From Halichondria panicea (lineage: Eukaryota > Porifera > Demospongiae > Suberitida > Halichondriidae), in the NCBI RefSeq assembly GCF_963675165.1, contig NC_087378.1, positions 5,699,205 through 5,763,204 on the forward strand: 64,000 nucleotides of DNA. Reading direction: 5' to 3'. Positions 43,169 through 54,601 of this stretch are shown here, piece after piece; positions within the stretch are counted from its first letter, which is position 1, and the number at the start of each line of letters is the position of its first letter. Below the pieces are notes generated by a model. It was not told the DNA's origin, searched no databases, and saw nothing but the letters and a program-made list of their open reading frames with translations. The position numbers were made by a program, and so were the translations under genes.

Positions 43169-43378
43169 TGAGCGAGAGGCACTAAAAGAAAAGAAAATGA
43201 TAAATTTGTATGATTGTTGGTCATTTATGAAATAATTAATTGAAAACAAAATCTTCTTCTTTGTTGCTTTCTAGATCCTTGGTCATTCATGAAATAATTA
43301 GCAAAATTTGAGCGAGAGGCACTAAAAGAAAAGAAAATGATAAATTTGTATGATTGTTGGTCATTCATGAAATAATTA
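43169..43378. repeat. Direct repeat of about 75 bp
   Basis: TTGAGCGAGAGGCACTAAAA followed by GAAAAGAAAATGATAAATT and TGATTGTTGGTCATT occurs at 43169-43240 and 43308-43378. A partial TTTTGAGCGAAAG lies near 43545. Confidence 0.85.
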
Positions 43379-43684
43379 TGCACTTCCGCGTATAATGCAC
43401 TTCTGCACTTCCACGTATAATTAAATCTTCTTTTTTGTTGCCCTGGAGCAGCCACAAAACACCACAATTGAATAGATGCAAGTCAGATTATTTTATACAC
43501 TTTTCCTCTTCCATACTTCCTCTTCTTTACTTCCTCTTCTATACTTTTGAGCGAAAGCAAATCGTGGCAAGAGGCATTAGCAGCTTGAAGTATAACCGAG
43601 GCTGGTGCTGGTACAACATTAATTTTAATTTAGTTTTTAGAGCTGCCTTTTTAATATTTTATAAGTATCATGAGCACGAGAGCA

Positions 43685-43759
43685 GATATTGGCTCAGTAG
43701 TAAATTAGTGGTCGAGGGCCGTAGGCCTCGAGACCATTAATTACTACGTAGCCAATATC
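43685..43759. repeat. 75-nt hairpin
   Basis: GATATTGGCTCAGTAGTAAA on the left pairs with TTACTACGTAGCCAATATC on the right, with GGTC/GACC and the inner GAGG-CCGTAGG-CCTCG core. It could fold into a long stem with a tiny loop. Confidence 0.8.
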
Positions 43760-44038
43760 AGGCATATTGCACGAGTGATTATGCAATAACTGATTTGTTG
43801 CGTGGGAGAAGCATAGTCCGCATTCCTTATTTTCATACCAGAAAAAAGTGAGTTGTAGGAACAATATAAAAGAGATCATTCCAACTTTTGTCCAAGCTTT
43901 CTGGCTGTGCAAATATATGGCATATTGCACTGTGGAGACTTGTTAGCTTTGATGTGCCTGGCTTCACTGCCGTATATTTGCACTGTGGTTTCTTTGATCT
44001 TTTGCTCAAACATGCAACAATAATAATAATAATATTTT

Positions 44039-44226
44039 AGATGAAGATCCATCCATTGCTATTGGACTTGCTATTGGACTTGACTGGTTGAAGGATGTCG
44101 TGAGAAAAGTCGGAGTACGGCATAGGCAGTTCATGCTCACCACATCCAGCCGCATTCCTCGAGGACAGCAACCCAACTTTGTTCTTTGTTTTCTCCATCG
44201 CAATCTTGGAACACGAGTCCCTCTCC
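44039..44226 (+). CDS. Candidate exon, function unknown
   Basis: A TTTTAG acceptor is followed by DEDPSIAIGLAIGLDWLKD, VVRKVGVRHRQFMLTTSS and PNFVLCFLHRNLG and ends at a GTGAGT donor. A 12-bp tandem duplication makes the IGLAIGL repeat without breaking frame. Family unknown; no flanking exons recognised. Confidence 0.3.
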
Positions 44227-44872
44227 GTGTGAGTTAAGTATAAATTAGTGCAAAAATATCCCAATGTACAGCACCTATTACCTACTACTCCAAGGATGGT
44301 GATGCATGTTATGTGACCAATTTGTATCTATCGAATTCTCAAGTTCGTTCTCGAGTTACGGACATCTCGTACGGTGAGCACTAAATCACTCTAGCCACTT
44401 TCATAATTATATCCAGAAACGTAATGTGGTTAAAGCTCTTCTCTCTACCCTAGGATGAGAGTGTTAATTGTGGTAATGATACGCATCGTTTTTTTTCGAT
44501 TACTTTTACTTTCTACAGCCTTTCTACAGCATTCATGGAAGTTTACTATCGGACATCAAGGCGGCAAGTGATGAGCCCGTAAAGAAAAAACGAAAGTGCT
44601 CACTATTTGACCCAGCAATTTTTCACATTGCAAATGTTTTTCTACTCGGATTAATAAATAGATGAAACAGTCCCACAACACATGGGGTCATGGGGTCAAA
44701 CTATTTCACTCCTCTACCATTTCAGGGGTGATGTCCAAAATGATCCCAAGTTAAGTTTTGCACACACATGGATGCACACACATGGATGCACATGGAGCAC
44801 ATGGCACAAAAAATTCACACCCATGCATCCACTATAATTCCGGCTTTAATTAAAAACAAGAAAATACGGAAT

Positions 44873-45097
44873 AAATACATGTTTTTCTTTAAAAATCCAT
44901 ATCTTATGAACCATACATTGAATCGTAACTATTTCCTACAGGTAGCCCTAGCCCAGACCCCGGGGGTACCATGACATCATCATCGTTACTTAGCAACTGA
45001 CCACTCCCAACTAATTAGCGATTGTTTGTACACAAACAATATTGGCACAAAGTGACTATAGACACTAAGTGTTCTCAATGTTCTCACAGTGACACAG
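44873..45097 (+). repeat. Dispersed repeat module, copy 2
   Basis: Collinear with 3415-3545 (see there), with extra sequence between blocks. It ends TTCTCACAGTGACAC. Confidence 0.6.
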
Positions 45098-45890
45098 GGC
45101 CCTTTTCCCGGGAAACGTTTTCTTCACCTACACACAGTTCAATGGTGGCTCATGCTAACTAGCCTAAGCAAACCTAGCTATCCTGAAAGCTTCAGGATAC
45201 AGTATGTTGTACAAATGCTACTCTAGACTTACCAGATCCAGAAACTTGGTCCAGCTTCTACCTAGCTACGATCCCAGTCACTGTCCTCTCACTCTACAAG
45301 GCCATAAGCATCTCACAGCTTTAGAACCTCACTGAGGCTGTACTATGAAGATCTTGAAGTCATCATCAAACGGTCACTTTTCTTTCAAAATACCACGTGA
45401 AAGAGCAGCTCAATGCGCATGTGCTGGTACCTACAGCGTGCGCATAGCTCCAACACAGTGTGCACAGCAAATTTGTGAAAAATCTCGGTCTGCTGGACGA
45501 CATATGTCGTCCAAAGCCGGGAAAGGGTTACCTCTTTATACAACTTGTATATAGCCAGCCATGCATGCAGGATCACTGTTTTCTCGTGTAGGCCTCCAGC
45601 CCAAGCTTTCACCTTCCTTAATGTGTATAATGATCACAATCATGCATTTTTTATAATCAGTCCCTGGAACAGGAGAGGACGTGAGTTATCGGACTGTATT
45701 AAAAAAGCATGTATTAAAGCAGGTATGCAAAATTTTGACCAAAATAAGGATTTGGATTTTTAAACTAGATCACCATTATAATTATTTATACTAGAGTCAT
45801 TGAGTCGTCATTGAGTCATTGAGTTTTGGTGGGAGCATGAAGAATGTTAGGCCGCGACCTCATGTCCGGGGTACGCCATATTAATTTTTA

Positions 45891-46425
45891 ACAAATTAGT
45901 TAGTCCTGACAACACAGTGCATAACTCGAAAGCGCTTCGACTTTTGATTGTGCAAGTTAGGCTAGGAAGAAAGACAAGTCAAAGATCTACAAGATGATGC
46001 CCGAATCACTTACTATCTCGAAAATTTGGCTGCTTCTGTCAAGTGGTAAGTAGTAGTTGCGTATAATTCCACTTCTTTTCTAGAAGCTAATACTTATTGT
46101 GCTTGAAGAAGCTTCGCCTTTTTTTTTGTGCATGTACTGTAGGTGTGGCTTTATTATAATTATTATCTACTCGTGGCACAAATTAGTTAGTCTGACAATA
46201 CCTTGCATAACTCTAGGAAGAAAGACCAGTCAAAGATCTACAGCTTACTATCTCGAAAATTTGGCAAGTGGTAAGTAGTAGTTGCGTATAATTCCACTTT
46301 GTTACTTGGCTTTTTCGATTCTCTAGAAGCTCTAATACTAATTGTGCTTGGCACATAGCTGTAGAGTTTAAACGCTTTGCTTCACCTTTTTTTGTGTGCA
46401 GGTACTGTAGGTGTGGCTTATATAC
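45891..46425. repeat. Imperfect tandem duplication of about 260 bp
   Basis: Copies at 45891-46160 and 46181-46425 share ACAAATTAGTTAGTC, AGTCAAAGATCTACA, CTTACTATCTCGAAAATTTG, CAAGTGGTAAGTAGTAGTTG and TACTGTAGGTGTGGCTT. The copies differ by small indels. Confidence 0.85.
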
Positions 46426-47869
46426 AAATGTGATCTCGTGTGTGACTGTGAACGAAGAAACACTTGCAGTGGCCCAGCTCTACCAAGCTGTATGTTGACT
46501 GCATGTAGTGATGTTTAGAGTATTCTTTACTTTAGGGCCTATGATACACTTTGATAAAATAATACAGTAATACAGCAGATAGTAGAATTTGTAGTACTAA
46601 GAACCCTTCATCATCTTTCTTTGTGTGTACAGAGTATTGCTGGATCACAGATGCGCAGGTGGTGGAGCAGTCAACGAAACGTACGTGCCACAAGGTGAGT
46701 GATAGGCTGTATCTACCGAGCAATGCAGTACGTATGTACGCATAGCTTTGTTGCTTTAAATATTATTTATCATTAGCGTACATCATGTGACTATAAATGA
46801 GGCCGTAATAAACAGTAAATAAGATAATAATTATAATGTTTACAAGTTCTTATGCCACAAATAGAAACAGTCTGATGTTGGGTTTCCACCATGGCAGACC
46901 ACACTCGCTACATCTCCAGCAGCCTCTTGTTGGAGTCCTTCCAGCAGAACGCACACCTTCCCTGTTTACATCTCTTTGCAGGTGGTTGCAGGCACATTTT
47001 GAGAGGAAAGTGTTGGAGCTCTACTTGAGCGGCCTGGGAGTCTCCTTGAATGGTACCGTGGCCAGTTGGACTTTTACGTTTCGATTTGGCTTGGAGGTTT
47101 TTAGTGTGTAAAATAAAAGAAACATCAAATAGGAAATAAAATATATACTTGTAGAACTTTCGACTTCTTGTTCAACAGGAATAATATCCGCGTATTCTGT
47201 ATGTGCTTGTTGTATGTATGTGCTTGTTGTAGATGATTATGCTGTCAGGGCAACTCACAGGAATTCTTAAACCGTCTCTCTGACGCCTGAGAACGGATCC
47301 CGTTGCTACTGGTTGCGACGTCGTTGAGAGGACCTTGCTGTCGTGCCATGCACTTCTCCTCTGTCAAAGGTGTAGTTTAGTTAGCACAGTCTCACACACC
47401 ACACACACACACACACACTCGCAAAAGCATACACATTACACAAAGCATACACATACACACACACACATACACACACACACGCATCAAACAAACAGACGAC
47501 GGAATGTTCCTTCAGGAAAACAGTTTTTCATTGCATCGTTTTTCTTATTCCGCATAAATCCTGATAAAGTGATTCGTCCACGCTAACTCCTGTTTTGTCT
47601 TTCGTTTTCTGCTTCTGTACACCTTTTTCTTAACGATTTAACTTTCTTCGTCTTTTGTGGCGTATTTAGATACCGATCATTTGCAAATGTCATGGGAGAA
47701 GAGTCGACTTTGCATAGCTCGAAGTTGATATCTATAACTCTTCGCATGAGGATCTCACAGTCACTCGTCCGTTGAAGAACACCAGTTAACACTTTCTACC
47801 GATGCCTTAATTTCACCACCTGATGTCAAAAATTTTCCTTTGTGTTTTTCTCTCAGCTCAATGGATGAA
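46426..47869. other. No gene recognised
   Basis: A (CA)n microsatellite with CATACA interruptions is at 47391-47500. The plus-strand stretch at 46836-47111 and the minus-strand stretch at 47583-47792 have no recognisable domain. Confidence 0.4.
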
Positions 47870-48340
47870 ACCACTATCAGGATTGCCAGGACAAATTCTT
47901 GCTGTATCCAACTGACTGCTCATTATAACAGCTTGTGGAATGGATGACAAGGGGTTAGTGGGGGAAGGCATAGTGGGGGATTTGTGATCGGGATAGAGCA
48001 ATGCGTAACAACCAATGGTTGAGCCGTGCCTCTGAAGTTTTTCGATTGGTTTTGTAATTGATTGCTCCATGAATACTTGAGCTTGGTCTTGCCATCAAGA
48101 GAGCTACGACGATCATCCACCTAGATTGAGGTTTATTATGAACTGTAAGCTACTCACTAATGCAAGCACTTACGCACAATACACTATAAATAACAACTTA
48201 CTCTGAGCTGCTCCGAGCTGCTCCATCTCCTTCTTTCTCATCTGTTTCTTCTCCTTCTTTCTCTTCTGTTTCTTCTCCTTTCTCGTCTCACCATTCTTGA
48301 CAGTGGTGTACAAAAAACGTCGAGGCATTTCAGATGATCT
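47870..48340 (-). CDS. Possible two-exon gene with a Lys/Glu-rich N-terminus
   Basis: Minus strand: a stretch at about 48200-48335 reads PRRFLYTTVKNGETRKEKK followed by repeated KKEKKQ- and RKKEMEQ-type sequence. After a gap with a possible acceptor at 48121 comes ITKPIEKLQRHGSTIGCYAL and SPTMPSPTNPLSS, ending ICPGNPDSGFIH with a stop near 47862. Splice sites are plausible but the family is unknown and the composition is low-complexity. Confidence 0.25.
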
Positions 48341-48889
48341 AAAACGTGCAGCAAAGGATTATGGGATATTTCATTTGAACAGTTTTATAAAACTGCTTAA
48401 TGCCTACAAAAAATAATATTGAGGATCATCGATTAATGACGCCACTACGGGTACGGAAACATGTGCACTAAAAATCAACAATTCTAAAAGTGTTGGTACA
48501 AGGCTTACTTTCACCATACAGTTTGGTGTATCTATACCCAATATGTTTTATTATGATTAATTGTATGTGTTAGATCGTAACTCACAGAGTTATGGGTAGA
48601 GAAACCAAGGGTCAAATTTCTCAGACTTGTATGATTTATTTCAGCTGCCATGTGGTGTGGTGCTCAGTTGGCGCCGCATACCACAACACGAAGCTTCTTT
48701 CTAGCACCAAAGCGAAACGCGGCTATAATTCAGATAATGCGTCATCACACTGGTTTTGTGCAGCATCACGTGAGGCGTTTCCAATCCATTTCTCTATCTT
48801 GTGTAGGTGAAGAAAATTAGAACCTGATCCTGGTTGAGTCCTGAGTGAGCCATGTCACCGTGAGAACATTCTGAACATGTTCATCATTG
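48341..48889. other. No gene recognised
   Basis: No coding or repeat structure recognised apart from a short plus-strand open stretch at 48592-48810. Confidence 0.35.
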
Positions 48890-49065
48890 TGTACATAATT
48901 GTGAATTTTTGTTAATATTTGTTATTTGTGGGGTGGTAGTTGGTTGCTAGGCAACGATGATTCCATGGATGCGACAGGTCCGATTCTACCTGTGGAACTT
49001 TGTTACAAATAATTATACGGTTCATGAGTTATAAATTTTTTAAACAAAATATTCAAGCAGGGAAA
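48890..49065 (-). repeat. Dispersed repeat module, diverged inverted copy
   Basis: On the minus strand, CTCATGAACCGTA, CACAGGTAG, GCCTAGCAACCAACTACCAC and AATAACAAATATT follow the order of the 44873-45097 module. Confidence 0.45.
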
Positions 49066-49907
49066 GGGTTATAAAAATTATACGAAAAAATATTTTTAAG
49101 ACAAATTACAAGCCGTAGTGGTGTTTAATTACACAGAGACGACACACAATTTACCAAACTCCACAGACTCTGCAGTCAAACTCTGCAGCATGCTAGAGCG
49201 TACTTGAGTTTTTCATAGCCACTCAAAGACGTTTCTTAAGTCTTGAGATGTCACCAAACAGAAATCCACTGTAGCCTAAAATCCACTGTAGCCTATAATA
49301 ATTATTAAGAATTATTAAGATCAAGTCATACAATTGCACAAATCTAACACAAAATTGGTGTATGCACAAGAAGTGATAATACTCACACAAATCATTTCTT
49401 GACTCCCAGCGATTAGGGTAGGTTTGACCCAACAGACTTTTCAACTCTTCTGTTCGAGGTTTTGATTTTTCCATCTCAGAAGTCAAGAGTGACTCGTATG
49501 AAATCGGTTCGGTGGAGGAGCACTTTCATTTCAAACACATCCTACACCCGCGTATCATGGAAGGACAATTTTTAGGCATGCAAGGTAACAAGCTGGATAT
49601 TTTCTTTCTCATTGATGGGATACAGATACATACATGGAAAGTGTTTTACACTTAATTATTATCATGAGTTGTCTCATCAGAATAATGTATTCCTACCAGT
49701 GATCTCACACTACTGCGCATGCATACCATTATTATCCTTTTGGCTTTGCAAATATTTGTTTCCCAAGCTACGATTCACACTTATAACACACTTATAACAC
49801 TACAACTACAGACACAAACAATTAACGCGTATCGCCCATAAGTAAACTATGAGCACCTCATATACATCATCTTTTACACCTCATTACATCAACGCTTCCA
49901 GTCTCCT
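49066..49907. other. No gene recognised
   Basis: A minus-strand stretch at about 49400-49490 (KSKPRTEELKSLLGQTYPN) ends at a GTGAGTAT donor and could be an exon. Nothing adjoins it. Confidence 0.3.
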
Positions 49908-50330
49908 ATAAAATGGCAACTTAGAAAAATACTTCACAATCCGAGAAGATCAAGAGGAAAATTAAACATGTCTGACGATGAACTGCTGGGTATCAGAAAT
50001 CTCTACATCGAACAAGATTATTATGGAAGACCAAGTCACAGCTCTCAACCCACCACCAGCCGGCAGCTCAGCCGGCACAGCATCCCACCACCAGTGGACC
50101 GCCAGCCACAACAACTCTCAACCCACCCCCTTTTTCTTCACCAGGGGCACCCGTCAGAAATTTACCTCTACCAGGTCCGATGGACTATCCATATCCTCCT
50201 CAGTATAACGGCGCTCTCCTCCCTCTCCCACCTTTCTATGGCCATGGACATGGACAACAGGGCCAGAACCAGGACCAGGAGAAACACCCCCCCTAGCCCT
50301 GCAACCACAATAGCATACGCCTTGTAAAGA
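49908..50330 (+). CDS. Proline/serine-rich reading frame with TATA box, possibly broken
   Basis: TATAAAA at 49908 precedes ATG 49968 by about 60 bp. The first frame gives SDDELLGIRNLYIEQDYYGR and then Ser/Pro/Gln-rich sequence. A second frame over 50110-50320 gives a more coherent PGAPVRNLPLPGPMDYPYPP and FYGHGHGQQGQNQDQEK before a stop. One frameshift near 50060 may therefore separate two halves of a disordered, gag-like protein. No catalytic motif. It may be an element's first ORF. Confidence 0.3.
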
Positions 50331-50525
50331 TCGTTTATAGTTTATATCATTACACATGTTCAGAGCTAGTTGGGCGTGGCCCCCCAGAGGTTCATGGTGA
50401 AGATCGTCGTTTATATCATTACACATGTTCAGAGCTAGTTGGGCGTGGCCCCCCTCCCTGGCCAGAGGAAGATCGTTCAGTATAGAAAAGCTCCAGCCAG
50501 GTGAAGATCGTTCAGTGTAGAAAAG
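50331..50525. repeat. Tandem repeat of about 70 bp
   Basis: GTTTATATCATTACACATG followed by TTCAGAGCTAGTTGGGCGTG and GCCCCCC occurs at 50336 and 50410. AAGATCGTTCAGT(A/G)TAGAAAAG occurs at 50470 and 50504. Confidence 0.85.
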
Positions 50526-51589
50526 TTAAATGTTCTCAAATTGATTTTGTGCGCATGCACAGTCTCCTTCCAGTGACAGCAACCTCGCGAGACACTCACC
50601 ACATAGTATACCTTGTGTATCTAGCTACTCCGTATAGTCCCCCCCATTCATACCTTTACAATGGTCCAATCTACCTCTACTCATACACATCATTATCGCA
50701 CGCTATCTACCTCTTTCACAGGTAATGCATGATGCTCGCATGTGTATTTCACCTCTATTCTAGGACCACTACCGATTGTTCGATGTATTATGGCGAAGCA
50801 TGTTCGTGCCAAGACGATTGTTAGCTTCTGGAATTTCCATACAATGATACTGAATTGATCAATCTAGGAAAATGTCATCCAAATATCTTTTTTGCCCACT
50901 CCGCGATAACTTATAGATCATTAGTGCTTAGAGAACTGTTACAACCCTACATGTACGAAACACCCGACGGAGTATCAAGCTGTGTACGCCCCAGATATTC
51001 CTGATTTCGAATTTGATGAAGGATTTTACCTCTGTGAAAATTGCCCAAAAAATTGCCATGAAGGAGAAAAATTTCATACTTGCCCTTACTCTGCTCCACA
51101 GAGCTTGATCTTAGCAACAATGAACAGTAGTTTTTCACACACAGTGTTTGTCATAGTCCACACACACATATGTCCCACATATGCACACACATTTACTTAC
51201 ATGCATGTAATTATACCACATACCCGCACACACACACACAAACCAACAAACACGTACCACACATGCATACTCACATGGACACGTGCACACACGCTAGCAC
51301 ACACGCTAAACAGCTAAACATGCGAGCAATGTGCCTACTTTAACTGATTATGCGCCTATTGGCGTCGTTGGGGTTAACACGGCAGCTGCAGCAATTCGGC
51401 TTCTCTTGGCTGCTAAGCTGCTGCTGGACTGAAGCTAGGACGCCTTCTATCCACCGTCAAGGTACGCATATATAAAGTAAAGTAAAAAGCACACAGAAAT
51501 TTGTTTAGATACAGACGCTTGAATACTACTGTTGTAAACACAAAATATTTATAACATGAACAAACATTTTTTTAACAATAATATAGAGC
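50526..51589. other. No gene recognised
   Basis: A plus-strand stretch near 50980-51090 reads FEFDEGFYLCENCPKNCHEG with four Cys, then a CA/TACACA-rich microsatellite at 51160-51300. It could be an exon of the gene remnant that follows. Confidence 0.3.
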
Positions 51590-52495
51590 TGCAGGTAGGC
51601 CACACTGGACGACGGAGGAGGTTCTACAAGACATCTTGAATGATGAGGAACCTGCAGAGGAGTGGGAAGAGGTAACAGCGGTCAGGGATGAGCCAGTCAT
51701 GCAGGGCAGTGACGAAGAATTTTCTGATTGGGAGGTCTAAAACTAAACTGAATACCGATATAATTTATTACAACGTACATGTAGAAATGGAGCCAGACAG
51801 CAATCCTGCACAAGGTAAAAATTGATAATTATAAGGTTAACAAAAACGTGTACACTTCGGGGAAGCTACATTCAACATGAGAATGATTATGGACTAGGTA
51901 CGTACGTTATGCAATGTATGTGTGACTGTTTACTGAGAATGTACATAGAGAGTGTACAATGGTTCAGGAGACCGGATGGGCTGGTGGAAAAATCGTTCAA
52001 CTTTGCCGGAGAAAAATAGGAGAATTACGAGCAGCAGAGAAAAGTTGACCTCAGGTACTGCGTATTATGTGCAATCTACAATTTATAATTTTGCTACATG
52101 TATATAAATGTGCAGTGAGTTTGTAGAGGACGAGCAATCAGATGAGCCAGTAGATGAAAACGAGGACGATGGTGTACATGTACTTGACGAAGATCTTTAT
52201 GAAGACATATAAAGTAAGTACGTATCCGTGCAAATTTTAACTAGCCGATCAGCATTTGCATTTTACATTAAACATTAAACAACTCCATCTGGATTTGGAA
52301 ATCGCTCACGCACCTCCTGGAAACAATTGATCGTACTTGCACTGTAAAGTGGGCATCATTTATATAACTTACTCTGTCAGGTCCCTCCACCAGTCTTGAA
52401 TGGAGAGGGTCCCTGCCCGTACTGCCACCTGTCACCGTGTATCAGAGCCAGACCACCAAGCGCTTCAAACTATACAGAAAGTATTAGACGCTGCT
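51590..52495 (+). pseudogene. Acidic exons and a Cys-rich exon resembling parts of the Kolobok-like element
   Basis: Exon-like plus-strand pieces are PHWTTEEVLQDILNDEEPAE and VMQGSDEEFSDWEV (51600-51740). After a CAG acceptor at 52115 comes EFVEDEQSDEPVDENEDD, ending DEDLYEDI and a stop at 52210-52212. A further piece at 52381-52495 reads VLNGEGPCPYCHLSPCIRAR. The CPYC-C pattern recalls the CPHCLCGPC motif of the small gene at 57119-57843. This may be a rearranged relative of that element, but the piggyBac-like acidic pieces could equally come from another transposon. Confidence 0.35.
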
Positions 52496-52512
52496 AGGTC
52501 AGTTGGGGGTAT

Positions 52513-53879
52513 GGAATCACCCCCATAATGGATAGTTTCCTCTCCTGGAAGTAGTCGTCAAGTCCATAATGGAATAGCAACGGTAACATAAAAATACAAC
52601 GACTATCACTTAACAACCCAGGGTTGTTCGATTTAAACCAGTATAGTGTGTGCTAGCTACATGTACTGTACTCAACACACCTTATGTAGAGAATGTCACA
52701 CACACACACACACTTACCATGGTGGCTTTCACCCAATCTCCCTGGAGTTCTACACACTGCGTTATGGTACACACTGCGTTATGGGTGTTATGGGCATAGT
52801 TCGGCTACCGTCTACAGGGTTTTGCAGAATCTTGTGTTAAGCGTATACTCCTCTAGCGTGTCAGGTGATTTCACGTGGTTGGTGATATTCAGAACAAGCA
52901 CACAGTACACAGTAGAGTCAAGAGAACAAGAACAATATCTATAGTACAGTATGAATGACAGTATAGGTAGCGCTAGTGCCCCTGGGACTCCAAATACCAA
53001 TACCTATGGACATGTCCAAGTTATGCCCCTGGCTATTGTTTCAGCCAACCCAGCAAGAGTACAGTAATTGATCCCAAGAAGCAAAGCAATTATAAAACAG
53101 TGACTTGGTTCCTGACGACGTTTCTCATGACTTATGTGGATATTAGATATTATCATGTACAAGAAGAGTATTAATTTGTGGTGTGAAGGTATAATTATGG
53201 AAAATGAACCCCCGGCTCCACCTGCAAAAAACCTCGTATAACACTAATCCTGTACGGTACAAAAGGCCCGTGCCCTGGGCAGGCCTTTGACCCCAGCTCC
53301 AACATCCCGTTCAAACGATTTAGACAGCTCTAAAACATTTTATACCAGGCTTGTGTTCCAAAAAACACATAATGGCTAGACTCAAGGTACCACAAAAGAT
53401 AAAATGTACATCTATTCAGCTTCAGGTACGGTACAGCCAGCTGCACTTTCTCGAGAAGTTACTTGCGCTGTTCCCCGTCGTCACTCTTGACGAAATTGCA
53501 TATTAGAATGATGATTTCAATGTCAGGCAGGTGTAGTACATCATTACAGTGGTGAAGCTGCGAAGAGGCCAAAGAGTCTAGAGGAATTAATTTCAATAAT
53601 TATCACGTGATATGGATGACGATCACTTTCTCGAGTAAGGACGGTTGGGGATGAAGCCGGTCCTTCGAGTACATATGAGTGGTACTTTCCTACCTTGACG
53701 ACTAGGAAAGTCAGGAAGAAATGGTGAGGCCAGGCCACCATATATTGTAGCTAGTCAGCACAATAATTATTACAGTGCATGAAAAACAGACAGCAAATAA
53801 TCGGCTATTGGACTGCAACTCCACGTGAAGAGACCTCCACGTAAAGAGACCTCCACGTAAATTCCCGATGAAGCAAACT
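52513..53879. other. No gene recognised
   Basis: A short (CA)n run is at 52698-52712. ACACACTGCGTTATGG is doubled near 52755-52782. Nothing coding is convincing. Confidence 0.4.
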
Positions 53880-54140
53880 CAAACTCACACCCTTTCGAAC
53901 CAATGTCGCAATGTCGAAAGTGTGGACTCACATGGCGTGCCCTGCAATCGTCAATGCCACGCAGTAAACAACAATGGAAAGGAACTAGACGTATACGACA
54001 AGTTGGAACTGCACCCAGACCAGACACAGAGTCAGATGCAAGCAGTAGCGACGACGAGTACCTCGGAAACTCTACCCGACATCCCTGTTACAGTGATTCG
54101 AAGGAACATTGCAAAGCGCATGTTTGGGATCTGACTCTCT
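53880..54140 (+). pseudogene. Possible retroelement gag zinc-knuckle fragment
   Basis: A plus-strand piece has SQCRKCGLTW, a basic stretch, then DTESDASSSDDEYLGN in the same frame. CxxC followed by acidic SSSDDEYL is common after the zinc knuckle in Gypsy gag proteins. Frames are not consistent enough to be sure. A near-perfect 16-bp duplication lies just upstream at 53827-53858. Confidence 0.35.
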
Positions 54141-54274
54141 GACTTAGGCTATGATATACGTGCTGATAGATTATTTCTTTTGCTCCTCAGTATCACAACC
54201 ACAATGCGTTACCATGGCGAATGCGTTACCATGGTGAACCACGTTTTTTCAATTTTATTTTCACACGAGGCAAG

Positions 54275-54393
54275 TGTAATATCTTGAGAAGATTCAATTT
54301 AATTCAAGAATAAGGGTATTTATACACAAAAACATAAATATAGAAATATAGAATACAGACATTCAGCATAATTCAAGATATAAAATCATCACA
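54275..54393 (-). repeat. 3' LTR of the minus-strand Gypsy element
   Basis: Minus-strand reading begins TGTGATGATTTTATATC and ends ATATTACA. The purine tract GAGGGAAGGAAA precedes it on that strand (54394-54405). Confidence 0.7.
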
Positions 54394-54409
54394 TTTCCTT
54401 CCCTCTTAA

Positions 54410-54452
54410 ACGAGCATGCGCCGTATAAAAGGGGCGTAGCAGGCCAGGTATC
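54410..54452 (+). promoter_or_regulatory. Left terminal inverted repeat with TATA-like box
   Basis: Contains GTATAAAAGG at 54423-54432, about 170 bp before the transposase ATG. The same box recurs inverted in the right end. Confidence 0.6.
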
Positions 54453-54601
54453 ATGGCGCATAAGAAAAAAATGGCGACTGTTTGCGAGTCTTTACAAAAC
54501 CGTCTGACAAACCCTTACTTATGCAGAAATACGCCCCTTTTTGGGCCTGCAGAGCCACGTGGGCATTACGCAACAGCTAGGACAAGACTTAGTTTCTAAA
54601 A

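Noticed and set aside
47335-47586. His/Thr-rich open stretch
   Set aside because: Encoded by a CA microsatellite.
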